DNA of 64,000 nt from Leptobrachium leishanense (taxonomy: Eukaryota; Chordata; Amphibia; Anura; Megophryidae), in contig CM019071.1 of the NCBI GenBank assembly GCA_009667805.1, positions 47,069,593 through 47,133,592 of the forward strand, in the 5' to 3' direction. The notes below the pieces were generated by a model. It had not been told where the DNA came from. It made no database searches and worked only from the letters and a program-made list of their open reading frames with translations. Numbering within the stretch: position 1 is the first letter of the stretch; each line of letters starts with the position of its first letter. Positions 49,366 to 60,532 of the stretch are shown here, piece by piece. The position numbers were made by a program, and so were the translations under genes.

Positions 49366-49847
49366 TCTCTCCATAGTAGAGGTGACTCATGAATGAGGCT
49401 CTGCTGCCTTGGTGGTCGCCCAGTTCTGGCCGACAAGACTCGTCCAGAGCGTTCGTCATGGGGTGTATAAGTCATCGCAGAGCATCTTGCCTCCATGACA
49501 CATACCTGCACCACCTGGCATCGAGACGCTCCGTAACGCGCTGCGCTTGTTTAGGGCCCCTGCGTCACCTTTACCTGTGCTCCGTACCTGTGGAACGTGG
49601 TGACCTCATCCAACGGGAATTCCTTCTCCTGTTTCCATCTCACTTTTTCCGACTGCCCGTCCATCACCTGGGGGGGGGGGGGGATAGGGCGCGTTAACCC
49701 ACGCCTGGCCGGGTGAGATTGGAAACTATTATCCCTGCATTATAACACGACATGGAACGATCCGGAAATTGATACAAAGTGTCCAACCGTTACCATGGAA
49801 ACCGACACACACACACAGTAACATGACGAGAAAGAGATATAACCCTG
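49366..49847. other. Spacer, no gene seen
   Basis: Includes a 13-G run near 49670 and a short CA tract near 49806. No domain recognised. Confidence 0.5.
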
Positions 49848-52155
49848 CGCTGTGTGTAATACAGAGGCACCCCCTGCACTGTGTGTAATACAGAGGCGCC
49901 CCCTGCACTGTGTGTAATACAGAGGCGCCCCCTGCACTGTGTGTAATACAGAGGCACCCCCTGCACTGTGTGTAATACAGAGGCACCCCCTGCACTGTGT
50001 GTAATACAGAGGCGCCCCCTGCACTGTGTGTAATACAGAGGCACCCCCTGCACTGTGTGTAATACAGAGGCACCCCCTGCGCTGTGTGTAATACAGAGGC
50101 ACCCCCTGCGCTGTGTGTAATACAGAGGCGCCCCCTGCACTGTGTGTAATACAGAGGCACCCCCTGCACTGTGTTGTAATACAGAGGCGCCCCCTGCACT
50201 GTGTGTAATACAGAGGCACCCCTGCACTGTGTGTAATACAGAGGCACCCCCTGCGCTGTGTGTAATACAGAGGCATCCCCTGCACTGTGTGTAATACAGA
50301 GGCACCCCCTGCACTGTGTGTAATACAGAGGCACCCCTGCACTGTGTGTAATACAGAGGCACCCCCTGCACTGTGTGTAATACAGAGGCACCCCCTGCGC
50401 TGTGTGTAATACAGAGGCACCCCCTGCGCTGTGTGTAATACAGAGGCGCCCCCTGCGCTGTGTGTAATACAGAGGCACCCCCTGCACTGTGTGTAATACA
50501 GAGGCACCCCCTGCACTGTGTGTAATACAGAGGCACCCCTGCACTGTGTGTAATACAGAGGCGCCCCCTGCACTGTGTGTAATACAGAGGCATCCCCTGC
50601 ACTGTGTGTAATACAGAGGCACCCCCTGCGCTGTGTGTAATACAGAGGCCCCCCTGCACTGTGTGTAATACAGAGGCACCCCCTGCACTGTGTGTAATAC
50701 AGAGGCACCCCTGCACTGTGTGTAATACAGAGGCATCCCCTGCACTGTGTGTAATACAGAGGCACCCCCTGCACTGTGTGTAATACAGAGGCGCCCCCTG
50801 CACTGTGTGTAATACAGAGGCACCCCTGCACTGTGTGTAATACAGAGGCGCCCCCTGCACTGTGTGTAATACAGAGGCACCCCCTACACTGTGTGTAATA
50901 CAGAGGCACCCCCTACACTGTGTGTAATACAGAGGCGCCCCCTGCACTGTGTGTAATACAGAGGCATCCCCTGCGCGGTGTGTAATACAGAGGCATCCCC
51001 TGCGCGGTGTGTAATACAGAGGCGCCCCCTGCACTGTGTGTAATACAGAGGCACCCCCTGCACTGTGTGTAATACAGAGGCGCCCCCTGCACTGTGTGTA
51101 ATACAGAGGCGCCCCCTGCACTGTGTGTAATACAGAGGCACCCCCTGCACTGTGTGTAATACAGAGGCATCCCCTGCGCGGTGTGTAATACAGAGGCACC
51201 CCCTGCACTGTGTGTAATACAGAGGCGCCCCCTGCGCTGTGTGTAATACAGAGGCACCCCCTGCGCTGTGTGTAATACAGAGGCACCCCCTGCACTGTGT
51301 GTAATACAGAGGCGCCCCCTGCGCTGTGTGTAATACAGAGGCGCCCCCTGCGCTGTGTGTAATACAGAGGCACCCCCTGCACTGTGTGTAATATAGAGGC
51401 ACCCCCTGCGCTGTGTGTAATACAGAGGCACCCCCTGCACTGTGTGTAATACAGAGGCACCCCCTGCGCTGTGTGTAATACAGAGGCACCCCCTGCACTG
51501 TGTGTAATACAGAGGCACCCCCTGCACTGTGTGTAATACAGAGGCACCCCCTGCGCTGTGTGTAATACAGAGGCACCCCCTGCGCTGTGTGTAATACAGA
51601 GGCACCCCCTGCGCTGTGTGTAATACAGAGGCACCCCCTGGCTGTGTGTAATACAGAGGCACCCCCTGCACTGTGTGTAATACAGAGGCACCCCCTGCGC
51701 TGTGTGTAATACAGAGGCACCCCCTGCGCTGTGTGTAATACAGAGGCACCCCCTGCACTGTGTGTAATACAGAGGCACCCCCTGCACTGTGTGTAATACA
51801 GAGGCACCCCCTGCGCTGTGTGTAATACAGAGGCACCCCCTGCACTGTGTGTAATACAGAGGCGCCCCCTGCACTGTGTGTAATACAGAGGCACCCCCTG
51901 CACTGTGTGTAATACAGAGGCACCCCCTGCACTGTGTGTAATACAGAGGCACCCCTGCACTGTGTGTAATACAGAGGCACCCCCTGCACTGTGTGTAATA
52001 CAGAGGCGCCCCCTGCACTGTGTGTAATACAGAGGCACCCCCTGCACTGTGTGTAATACAGAGGCACCCCCTGCACTGTGTGTAATACAGAGGCACCCCC
52101 TGCACTGTGTGTAATACAGAGGCACCCCCTGCACTGTGTGTAATACAGAGGCGCC
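49848..52155 (-). repeat. 29-bp minisatellite, family B, array 2 (minus orientation), about 79 units
   Basis: Unit: GCACTGTGTGTAATACAGAG followed by GC(A/G)CCCCCT. Its reverse complement aligns with the 34747-37080 unit over the whole length (GCAGGGG, then TCTGTATT, then ACGCAGT/ACACAGT). Units with GCGCCCCCTGCACTG contain a CTCF-like core on the minus strand. Reverse frames up to 791 codons are artefacts. Confidence 0.95.
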
Positions 52156-52515
52156 TGCTGCACATATTGTATCCATCTCTTTACTAGTCACATGGATAGA
52201 GGGGGGGTTATCTTTGCTGATATATATATATACCTATACTTTAGGTCGGAGGTTATGGGGTTCCTGCCCCCCCCCCCAGCACATCCTCTGCACATGGTGG
52301 GAGAGATAATGAATTGCTGTAGGATACGGCCCTTCCTGTGGCCTCGGTTCTCAGGGGTCATTCAGGGCCCGACGCTGAACACTCAGGGTTAATAAACGGC
52401 TACTTCCCGGAGAGGAAATGGTCTTTGAGCCTGTCCCGGTTCTGAGCCAGTCCCTCCATGCATAACCAGGCATAAATCCGAAGAGTGACAAGAGCGGCCG
52501 AACCACGGCTCCCCA
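52156..52515. other. Spacer, no gene seen
   Basis: A short TATATATATA tract, a C run near 52267-52278, and otherwise plain sequence. Confidence 0.5.
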
Positions 52516-55440
52516 CGATGCTCCAAGCCCTCTGCTCCTCTAGATTGTAAGCTCCTGTGAGCCGGGCCCTCTGCTCCTCTAGATTGTAAGCTCCTGTGAG
52601 CCGGACCCTCTGCTCCTCTAGATTGTAAGCTCCTGTGAGCCGGACACGCTGCTCCTCTAGATTGTAAACTCCTGTGAGCCGGACCCTCTGCTCCTCTAGA
52701 TTGTAAACTCCTGTGAGCCGGACCCTCTGCTCCTCTAGATTGTAATCTCCTGTGAGCCGGACCCTCTGCTCCTCTAGATTGTAAGCTCCTGTGAGCCGGA
52801 CCCTCTGCTCCTCTAGATTGTAAGCTCCTGTGAGCCGGACCCTCTGCTCCTCTAGATTGTAAACTCCTGTGAGCCGGACCCTCTGCTCCTCTAGATTGTA
52901 AGCTCCTGTGAGCCGGGCCCTCTGCTCCTCTAGATTGTAAACTCCTGTGAGCCGGACCCTCTGCTCCTCTAGATTGTAAACCAGGCCCTCTGCTCCTCTA
53001 GATTGTAAGCTCCTGTGAGCCGGACCCTCTGCTCCTCTAGATTGTAAACTCCTGTGAGCCGGACCCTCTGCTCCTCTAGATTGTAAACTCCTGTGACCCG
53101 GGCCCTCTGCTCCTCTAGATTGTAAGCTCCTGTGAGCCGGACCCTCTGCTCCTCTAGATTGTAAACTCCTGTGAGCCGGACCCTCTGCTCCTCTAGATTG
53201 TAAGCTCCTGTGAGCCGGACCCTCTGCTCCTCTAGATTGTAAACTCCTGTGAGCCGGATCCTCTGCTCTTCTAGATTGTAAGCTCCTGTGAGCCGGGCCC
53301 TCTGCTCCTCTAGATTGTAAACTCCTGTGAGCCGGACCCTCTGCTCCTCTAGATTGTAAGCTCCTGTGAGCCGGACCCTTTGCTCCTCTAGATTGTAAGC
53401 TCCTGTGAGCCGGACCCTCTGCTCCTCTAGATTGTAAGCTCCTGTGAGCCGGACCCTCTGCTCCTCTAGATTGTAAGCTCCTGTGAGCCGGACCCTCTGC
53501 TCCTCTAGATTGTAAACTCCTGTGAGCCGGACCCTCTGCTCGTCTAGATTGTAAACTCCTGTGAGCCGGGCCCTCTGCTCCTCTAGATTGTAAACTCCTG
53601 TGAGCCGGGCCCTCTGCTCCTCTAGATTGTAAACTCCTGTGAGCCGGACCCTCTGCTCCTCTAGATTCTAAGCTCCTGTGAGCCGGGCCCTCTGCTCCTC
53701 TAGATTGTAACCTCCTGTGAGCCGGGCCCTCTGCTCCTCTAGATTGTAAGCTCCTGTGAGCCGGGCCCTCTGCTCCTCTAGATTGTAAGCTCCTGTGAGC
53801 CGGACCCTCTGCTCCTCTAGATTGTAAACTCCTGTGAGCCGGACCCTCTGTTCCTCTAGATTGTAACCTCCTGTGAGCCGGGCCCTCTGCTCCTCTAGAT
53901 TGTAAACTCCTGTGAGCCGGACCCTCTGCTCCTCTAGATTGTAAACTCCTGTGAGCCGGACCCTCTGCTCCTCTAGATTGTAAGCTCCTGTGAGCCGGAC
54001 CCTCTGTTCCTCTAGATTGTAACCTCCTGTGAGCCGGACCCTCTGCTCCTCTAGATTGTAAGCTCCTGTGAGCCGGACCCTCTGCTCCTCTAGATTGTAA
54101 ACTCCTGTGAGCCGGACCCTCTGCTCCTCTAGATTGTAAGCTCCTGTGAGCCGGACCCTCTGCTCCTCTAGATTGTAAGCTCCTGTGAGCCGGACCCTCT
54201 GCTCCTCTAGATTGTAAACTCCTGTGAGCCGGACCCTCTGCTCCTCTAGATTGTAAGCTCCTGTGAGCCGGACCCTCTGCTCCTCTAGATTGTAAACTCC
54301 TGTGAGCCGGACCCTCTGCTCCTCTAGATTGTAAACTCCTGTGAGCCGGACCCTCTGCTCCTCTAGATTGTAAGCTCCTGTGAGCCGGACCCTCTGCTCC
54401 TCTAGATTGTAAACTCCTGTGAGCCGGGCCCTCTGCTCCTCTAGATTGTAAGCTCCTGTGAGCCGGACCCTCTGCTCCTCTAGATTGTAAACTCCTGTGA
54501 GCCGGACCCTCTGCTCCTCTAGATTGTAAACTCCTGTGAGCCGGGCCCTCTGCTCCTCTAGATTGTAACCTCCTGTGAACCGGACCCTCTGCTCCTCTAG
54601 ATTGTAAGCTCCTGTGAGCCGGACCCTCTGCTCCTCTAGATTGTAAGCTCCTGTGAGCCGGGCCCTCTGCTCCTCTAGATTGTAAGCTCCTGTGAGCCGG
54701 ACCCTCTGCTCCTCTAGATTGTAAACTCCTGTGAGCCGGACCCTCTGCTCCTCTAGATTGTAAGCTCCTGTGAGCCGGACCCTCTGCTCCTCTAGATTGT
54801 AAACTCCTGTGAGCCGGACCCTCTGCTCCTCCTAGATTGTAAACTCCTGTAAGCCGGGCCCTCTGCTCCTCTAGATTGTAAACTCCTGTGAGCCGGACCC
54901 TCTGCTCCTCTAGATTGTAAACTCCTGTGAGCCGGACCCTCTGCTCCTCTAGATTGTAAACTCCTGTGAGCCGGACCCTCTGCTCCTCTAGATTGTAAAC
55001 TCCTGTGAGCCGGACCCTCTGCTCCTCTAGATTCTAAGCTCCTGTGAGCCGGACCCTCTGCTCCTCTAGATTGTAAACTCCTGTGAGCCGGACCCTCTGC
55101 TCCTCTAGATTCGAAGCTCCTGTGAGCCGGGCCCTCTGCTCCTCTAGATTGTAAGCTCCTGTGAGCCGGACCCTCTGCTCCTCTAGATTGTAAGCTCCTG
55201 TGAGCCGGGCCCTCTGCTCCTCTAGATTGTAAACTCCTGTGAGCCGGACCCTCTGCTCCTCTAGATTGTAAGCTCCTGTGAGCCGGACCCTCTGCTCCTC
55301 TAGATTGTAAACTCCTGTGAGCCGGGCCCTCTGCTCCTATAGATTGTAAGCTCCTGTGAGCCGGACCCTCTGCTCCTCTAGATTGTAAACTCCTGTGAGC
55401 CGGGCTCTCTGCTCCTCTAGATTGTAAGCTCCTGTGAGCC
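52516..55440 (+). repeat. 39-bp minisatellite grown from a LINE-type tail, about 75 units
   Basis: Unit: CTCTAGATTGTAAGCTCCTG followed by TGAGCCGGACCCTCTGCTC. The GATTGTAAGCTCC...GAGC(C)GGGCCCTCT phrase is the kind of sequence found just before the 3' tail of vertebrate LINE/SINE repeats; compare GATTGTGAGTTCCTACGGGA and ATAGGGCCTC at 42241-42270. The last unit runs directly into a tail at 55441. Main variants are AAGCTC/AAACTC and GGACC/GGGCC. Confidence 0.93.
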
Positions 55441-55495
55441 GGATTCTTTCCTGTAAAGCGCAGTGGAAACTGTTTGCGCAATATAAATGATAATG
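55441..55495 (+). mobile_element. LINE/SINE 3'-tail fragment
   Basis: TCCTGTAAAGCGCAGTGGAA and TTTGCGCAATATAAATGATAATG resemble the CAGCGCTGCGGAAT...GGCGCTTTATAAATAA tail at 42340-42380. It immediately follows the final unit of the 39-bp array. Confidence 0.65.
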
Positions 55496-56401
55496 TGCCA
55501 AGTAATGGGGAACCTCTTTGCTCCTGGCATTCGAGAACTACATGTCCCATGATGTTCGGCTGCTGCTCTCGAGTCGTGACTAGGCCGTAATGACACACCA
55601 TGGCCCTCTAGACATCCTTCCAGTCCGGGGAAGGCAGTGACGATCCTGTGGCGGGCTGAGGATAATGTGAGTTACAGTCACAGCCTTAAACTAAAGCCCC
55701 CTCAATGCCCTGCCCCCATCTATCCCTGTCACCCCTCTAAAAAGCCCCCCACGTGTATTAACATGTTCTAAGGTTGAGTTATTCCTCTTTAATGGAAAGT
55801 CCGCGGACTTCTCGCCCCTGTCCTGCGCGCTGCTTCTTATTGCACGGCGGGGGCTCATTGTGTCATTGTGGGGGGCTTTGTGTATTTTTTGTAAGTGCAG
55901 GGTCGTATCCCGGTGTGGCTGGGGTTGTTTTCACCGCCGCGCACACAACGCCTGCGCACGCGTGCCTCTCCCTTTAAACCGTCGCCATGACGCCTCGGCG
56001 CCGGGTTCCAGGAAAGGCTGGAGTCTGCAGTTTCGGCTGACGAGTCGTTATCTCTAACGAGAGCGGCGCCTCAATAAATCACTAATCGCCGCGGGGAGCG
56101 CGACAAGGTGTCTGTAACGCTGTGCAACAGTGCCCGACGTTTAGAGTGTGAGCTCCTGGGTTCAGAGAATCACCGGCCCTGTGACCGGCCCAGGCGGACG
56201 TGAAACGGCGCTGCGTGTGTCTACGACGCGAGAGATGGTGGCGAATCAGACGTCAGACCAAGGGAGCCGGGTCTGAGTGAGCGCACATACACACACAGTG
56301 GCCCCTGGGAGCATTAACCCAAAGATTGCTGGCTCAGATGGCACAGACTGGCATGCAGCTGGTCCTGAAGGGCTGGGCATGCCACTTACAGGAGCCGTGG
56401 G
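55496..56401. other. Spacer including a CpG-rich segment, no gene called
   Basis: 55537-55554 holds ACTACATGTCCCATGATG, close to a ZNF143-type site and to the palindrome at 57256. From about 55790 to 56240 CpG is frequent, and TGCGCACGCGTG (55953-55964) is close to an NRF1 consensus. This could be a CpG-island promoter, but no exon is recognised nearby. Confidence 0.45.
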
Positions 56402-57255
56402 GGGGGGGGCCTGCAGGTAGAGCAGTGTGGGGGCCCTGCGGGTAGAGCAGTGGGGGGGGCCTGCGGGTAGAGCAGTGGGGGGGCCCTGCGGGTAGAGCAG
56501 TGGGGGGGGCCCTGCGGGTAGAGCAGTGGGGGGGGCCTGCGGGTAGAGCAGTGGGGGGGCCCTGCGGGTAGAGCAGTGGGGGGGGCCCTGCGGGTAGAGC
56601 AGTGGGGGGGGCCTGCAGGTAGAGCAGTGGGGGGGGCCCTGCGGGTAGAGCAGTGGGGGGGCCCTGCGGGTAGAGCAGTGGGGGGGGCCTGCGGGTAGAG
56701 CAGTGGGGGGGGCCTGCGGGTAGAGCAGTGGGGGGGCCCTGCGGGTAGAGCAGTGGGGGGGGCCTGCGGGTAGAGCAGGGGGGGGGGCCTGCAGGTAGAG
56801 CAGTGGGGGGAGCCCTGCAGGTAGAGCAGTGGGGGGAGCCCTGCAGGTAGAGCAGTGGGGGGAGCCCTGCAGGTAGAGCAGTGGGGGGGGCCTGCAGGTA
56901 GAGCAGTGGGGGGGGCCTGCAGGTAGAGCAGTGGGGGGAGCCCTGCAGGTAGAGCAGGGGGGGGCCCTGCAGGTAGAGCAGTGGGGGGGGCCCTGCAGGT
57001 AGAGCAGTGGGGGGGGCCTGCAGGTAGAGCAGTGGGGGGGGCCTGCAGGTAGAGCAGTGGGGGGAGCCCTGCAGGTAGAGCAGTGGGGGGGGCCTGCAGG
57101 TAGAGCAGTGGGGGGGGGAGCCCTGCGGGTAGAGCAGTGGGGGGAGCCCTGCAGGTAGAGCAGTGGGGGGGGGGCTGCGGGTAGAGCAGTGGGGGGGGCC
57201 CTGCAGGTAGAGCAGTGGGGGGGGGGCTGCGGGTAGAGCAGTGGGGGGGGCCCTG
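56402..57255 (+). repeat. 24-26-bp G-rich minisatellite, about 34 units
   Basis: Unit: GTAGAGCAGTGGGGGGGGCC followed by CTGC(G/A)G, with G runs of 6-10. The left part is CTGCGG and the right part mostly CTGCAG. Reverse proline/leucine frames are repeat artefacts. Confidence 0.95.
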
Positions 57256-57352
57256 ACATCCAGATATTTCAGAACTACACTTCCCACGATGCTTAGTCTC
57301 ACCTACGGCTGATGAAGCATTGTGGGACGTGTAGTTCTGAAACACCTGGGGT
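57256..57352. mobile_element. Small palindromic MITE with ZNF143-like sites
   Basis: The left arm TTTCAGAACTACACTTCCCA and the right arm (read in reverse) TTTCAGAACTACACGTCCCA form an inverted repeat of about 38 bp around a short loop, with a GTGCCA-type end on the right. The ACTACA-nn-TCCCA core matches the ZNF143/Staf consensus, and two such cores face each other. Confidence 0.6.
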
Positions 57353-58020
57353 GCCAAGGTTTGATATCACTGGGATGGGGGGGGGGGGTCATTGCCAGAC
57401 CCCCCCCCCCCCATGGCAGGATGACATGGTGTGAAGGGAGAGCCCCCCCTGCTCTGCTCATTTTTGTGGCTGCTCCGCCAGCTCGCTGTTTAGTGAATAA
57501 AGCCTGTGGTTTATAGGGCGTGCAGCCGGGCCCCCAGGAGCCGCTCCCCTCGCCCACGTGCCAGGTTGGTTTGTTTTTCCGCTGTGCGCGTGGCAGTAAA
57601 TATTGTGTAACAGGATGCGCTGGTTCCTCGGTGCCCGGGGGCACAGATTAGCTGGCACAGGAGACGCTCAGGGATGGGCAGGGAACAACGTGCATCACAG
57701 GAGCGTCAAAGCCAAGAGCTGGCACAGCGAGTCCTGTACCCCTATACCCTCCTGGGGGCACAGCGCAGCTTCATCCAGGGGGCATAGGGTGCCAAGTATA
57801 TTGGGGGGGCTGTGTACCCCTATACCACAACACACAGTGTGATAAATCTTGCAATTCCTTTTATCAAGTGTCGCTGCCTCAACACCCGGAACAAAACATC
57901 GCCGACACAGAGCGAGGCGCCGCACACCGAAACCCAGATACAAGATAAAACACACCGGAAAGTTCTGTCCTTTGACCAGAGATAAAGCTTCCCAGGAAAC
58001 ACATGACGCGCGGGGACTTT
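57353..58020. other. Spacer with G and C homopolymers, no gene seen
   Basis: 57376-57388 is a G run and 57400-57413 a C run; they are complementary and could pair. No supported ORF. Confidence 0.5.
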
Positions 58021-58145
58021 CCAGTTACAAGTATTTACAAAGTGCTAACAAGTTCCGTAGCGCTGTACAATGGGAGAGACAAAATAACAAATATACACAC
58101 GGAACAGAAGGAGGGAGGAGCCGGCGCAAGAGCTGACAATCTAAG

Positions 58146-58569
58146 GCTAGGGTCAAACCAAAGCATTTTTACACGTGAACGTAAAAAAGTGCGTCCGAAC
58201 GCATTGACGTATTTTTTCACGGAATGCGCAAAAACGGTCATACGATGCGCATTGTCGTGCGTGATGTTTTACGAATCCAAACCAGGAAACTTTTTGCGTC
58301 TGGACGTTATGTTGGCCGGACATGAGCAGGGTCTGACGTCTCCTAATCACGCACACACGCCGCTAGTGGACGCAGCGCACTCTGTACGTCCGTACTAGCG
58401 GTTCTGCGTTCTCGAAAAAATGCGTTCATTTTCCACTTGCGTTGCGCAGCCGGACTTTCGTGCGACCGTACTTCGTATAGTGGCCGTCATTGCCCGTCAT
58501 TTGCTGCTAGTGCGACCGTGATTAAGTGCGCCAGAACGCACGTTAAAAGTGCGCTGGTCTGACCCCAGC
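58146..58569. mobile_element. 424-bp MITE with terminal inverted repeats and 5-bp target duplication
   Basis: Ends GCTAGGGTCAAACCAAAGCA and (reverse) GCTGGGGTCAGACCAGCGCA are inverted copies. CTAAG flanks both sides (58141-58145 and 58570-58574). It is inserted in a LINE 3' region. The interior has no transposase. A truncated copy lies at 10562-10702. The superfamily was not assigned. Confidence 0.82.
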
Positions 58570-59639
58570 CTAAGAGGAGAGGGGTGACCCATTAGGGTAG
58601 GAGGACTGAATGGGAAGAGAAGCAAGAAATGAGCAATGAGGGGGATTAGGGAGTGAGCTGACAGGCTTCTCTAAAATAATGTGTTTTCAGAGACTTCTTG
58701 AAGGACTGGAGAGACGGGGAGAGTCTGATGTTGCAGGGGAGGGAGTTCCATAGAAAGGGTGCAGCTCGGGAGAAGCCCTGAATGCGGGAGTTGGGGGTGC
58801 GGGTACGAGGAACTGATAACTTCAGATCATTGGCCGAGCGAAGTGGTGGGGATGGGATGTGCCTGCTAATAATGGAGGAGATGTAGGCCGGGGCGCGGTT
58901 ATGGAGAGCTTTGTATGTGACCAATATAATGAATCGGATTCTAAAGGAAACAGGAGCCAGTGTAGAGATTGACAGAGACGTAAGGTGCAGGAGGTGAGGT
59001 GTATGAGTCTGGCACAGGCGTTCATTACAGACTGCAGAGGGAGAATCTGGGATCTCTTAAGGCCAGAGAGAAGGAGGTTACAGTAGTCAAGGCGGGAGAT
59101 AATAAGAGCTTAGATGAGCATTTTAGTAGAGTCTGGATTAAGAAAGGGACGGACGTGCGCAATGTTTTTTAGGTGGAAGTAGCAGGATTTGGTTAGAGAC
59201 TGAATGTGAGGAGTAAAGGAGAGATGAGAGTCTAGGAGGACACCGAGGCAGCGGGCCTGAGAGGTAGAAGTAACGGTGGCTCATTCACCTGAAGGGAAAT
59301 GGCGCAGGAATGTTAGTTTTAGAGGGAGGGAAGACGAGAAGTTCTGTTTTAGAGAGGTTGAGCTTTAGGAAATGGGAAGTCATCCAATCAGAGACAGCGG
59401 ATAGGCCGGCAGTAACACGGAGCAACACCGGAGGAGAGAGATCGAGAGAGGAAAGGTAGATTTGGGTGTTGTCGGCAAAGAGAGGATATTGAATCCATAG
59501 GAAGAGATGAGGTTACAGAGAGGCGGTGTAGATCGAGAAGAGTAGGGGACCCAGAACAGAGCCTTGAGGGCCACCAACTGAAATAGGAACTGGGGGTGAA
59601 GAGACAACAGCGAAGGAGCGACGATTGAGTTAGGAAGAG

Positions 59640-59845
59640 GAGCAGGCGGAGTCACTGACGCAGTTTGAGGAGAGGGCGGAGTCACTGACGCAGTGTGAGG
59701 AGGAGAGGGCGGAGTCAGACGCAGCGTGAGGAGCAGGAGAGGGCGGAGTCACTGAGGCCAAGCTGACGCAGCGTGAGGAGCAGGAGAGGGCGGAGTCACT
59801 GAGGCCAAGCTGACGCAGCGTGAGGAGCAGGAGAGGGTGATCAGT
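59640..59845 (-). repeat. Minisatellite inside the LINE reverse transcriptase
   Basis: About five copies of GGCGGAGTCACTGA with GACGCAG(C/T)GTGAGGAG. Two inner units are 56-57 bp (with GGCCAAGCTGACGCAGCG and GAGCAGGAGAGG) and the others are shorter (31-38 bp). On the minus strand these codons are the LLLTLRQLGLSDSAL part of the reverse transcriptase, so the array formed by amplification of LINE coding sequence. Confidence 0.8.
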
Positions 59846-60099
59846 GTCGAATGCAGCAGAAACGAAGAATAATCAGGGAGAAGTGACCTTTGGTTTTAGC
59901 GGCAGCTAAGTCATTGGTCACCTTGGTCAGAGCCGCGTCAGTGGACGCCGGGAGTGAAAGCTAGACTGTGCGGATCAAGCAGAAAGTTAGCGGCGAACTG
60001 GGTCTAGAGCAGACCAAGACACTGGAGGCAAAGAGGAGCTTTTTCAGAACGGGGTGAGCAGAGCATGTCTGAACGCAGAGGAGTGTGTTCCCATCACTA

Positions 60100-60457
60100 C
60101 ACCGTGCCATGTATACCCAGCGCCAGCCTCACCCCGTGCCATGTATACCCAGCGCCAGCCTCACCCCGTGCCATGTATACCCAGCGCCAGCCTCACCCCG
60201 TGCCATGTATACCCAGCGCCAGCCTCACCCCGTGCCATGTATACCCAGCGCAGCGCAGTCTCACCCCGTGCCATGTATACCCAGCGCAGCGCCAGCCTCA
60301 CACCATGCCATGTATACCCAGCGCAGCGCCAGCCTCACACCATGCCATGTATACCCAGCGCAGCGCAGTCTCACCCCGTGCCATGTATACCCAGCGCAGC
60401 GCCAGCCTCACACCATGCCATGTATACCCAGCACAGCGCCAGCCTCACCCTCATAAT
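60100..60457 (-). repeat. 32-37-bp minisatellite, family C, array 2 (minus orientation), about 10 units
   Basis: Unit: CCGTGCCATGTATACCCAGC followed by GCCAGCCTCACC; longer units add GCAGC. Its reverse complement, GGCTGGCGCTGGGTATACAT then GGCACGG, matches the 10697-17025 unit except GGGTATAC for GTGTATAC and lacks the long G run. Confidence 0.93.
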
Positions 60458-60482
60458 AAGGATTTGAAGCATTTAATGTTAA

Positions 60483-60497
60483 TTTATTGGTTTTATT
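60483..60497 (-). terminator. Two polyadenylation signals (AATAAA) for the rhou-like gene
   Basis: TTTATT on the plus strand at 60492-60497 and 60483-60488 gives two AATAAA hexamers on the minus strand, about 440 bp beyond the stop codon. Cleavage would fall near 60460-60475, right at the edge of the family C array. Confidence 0.6.
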
Positions 60498-60532
60498 TTT
60501 CTGCTTATGAAGCAAATCAATCCAACACAGAA

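Larger units (their letters stand above)
58021..60055 (-). mobile_element. LINE (L2/CR1-like), minus strand, 5'-truncated, interrupted by a MITE
   Basis: On the minus strand the order is a reverse transcriptase start (AALTKVTNDLAA region, about 59900), SAAFDTDHPLLLLTL (about 59835), [15 protein letters not shown] (about 59560), FADNTQIYLSS (about 59460), DWMTSHFLKLN, then MVTYKALHNRAPAYISSIIS and GFSRAAPFLWNSLPCNIRLS (58646-58924), and a 3' tail with GTACAGCGCTACGGAACTTG near 58045. The catalytic pair reads D-N instead of D-D. Several frameshifts are present. The MITE at 58146-58569 sits in its 3' region. Confidence 0.85.

Noticed and set aside
47559..49376. Acidic DPFLVELGSD repeat protein
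   Set aside because: Attractive as a repeat protein, but the 30-bp unit is open in several frames on both strands, substitutions are not biased to silent sites, and there are frame-breaking indels (48240-48880).
58003..58398. 131-codon forward frame as a gene
   Set aside because: It spans a LINE tail and a MITE; no conserved domain.
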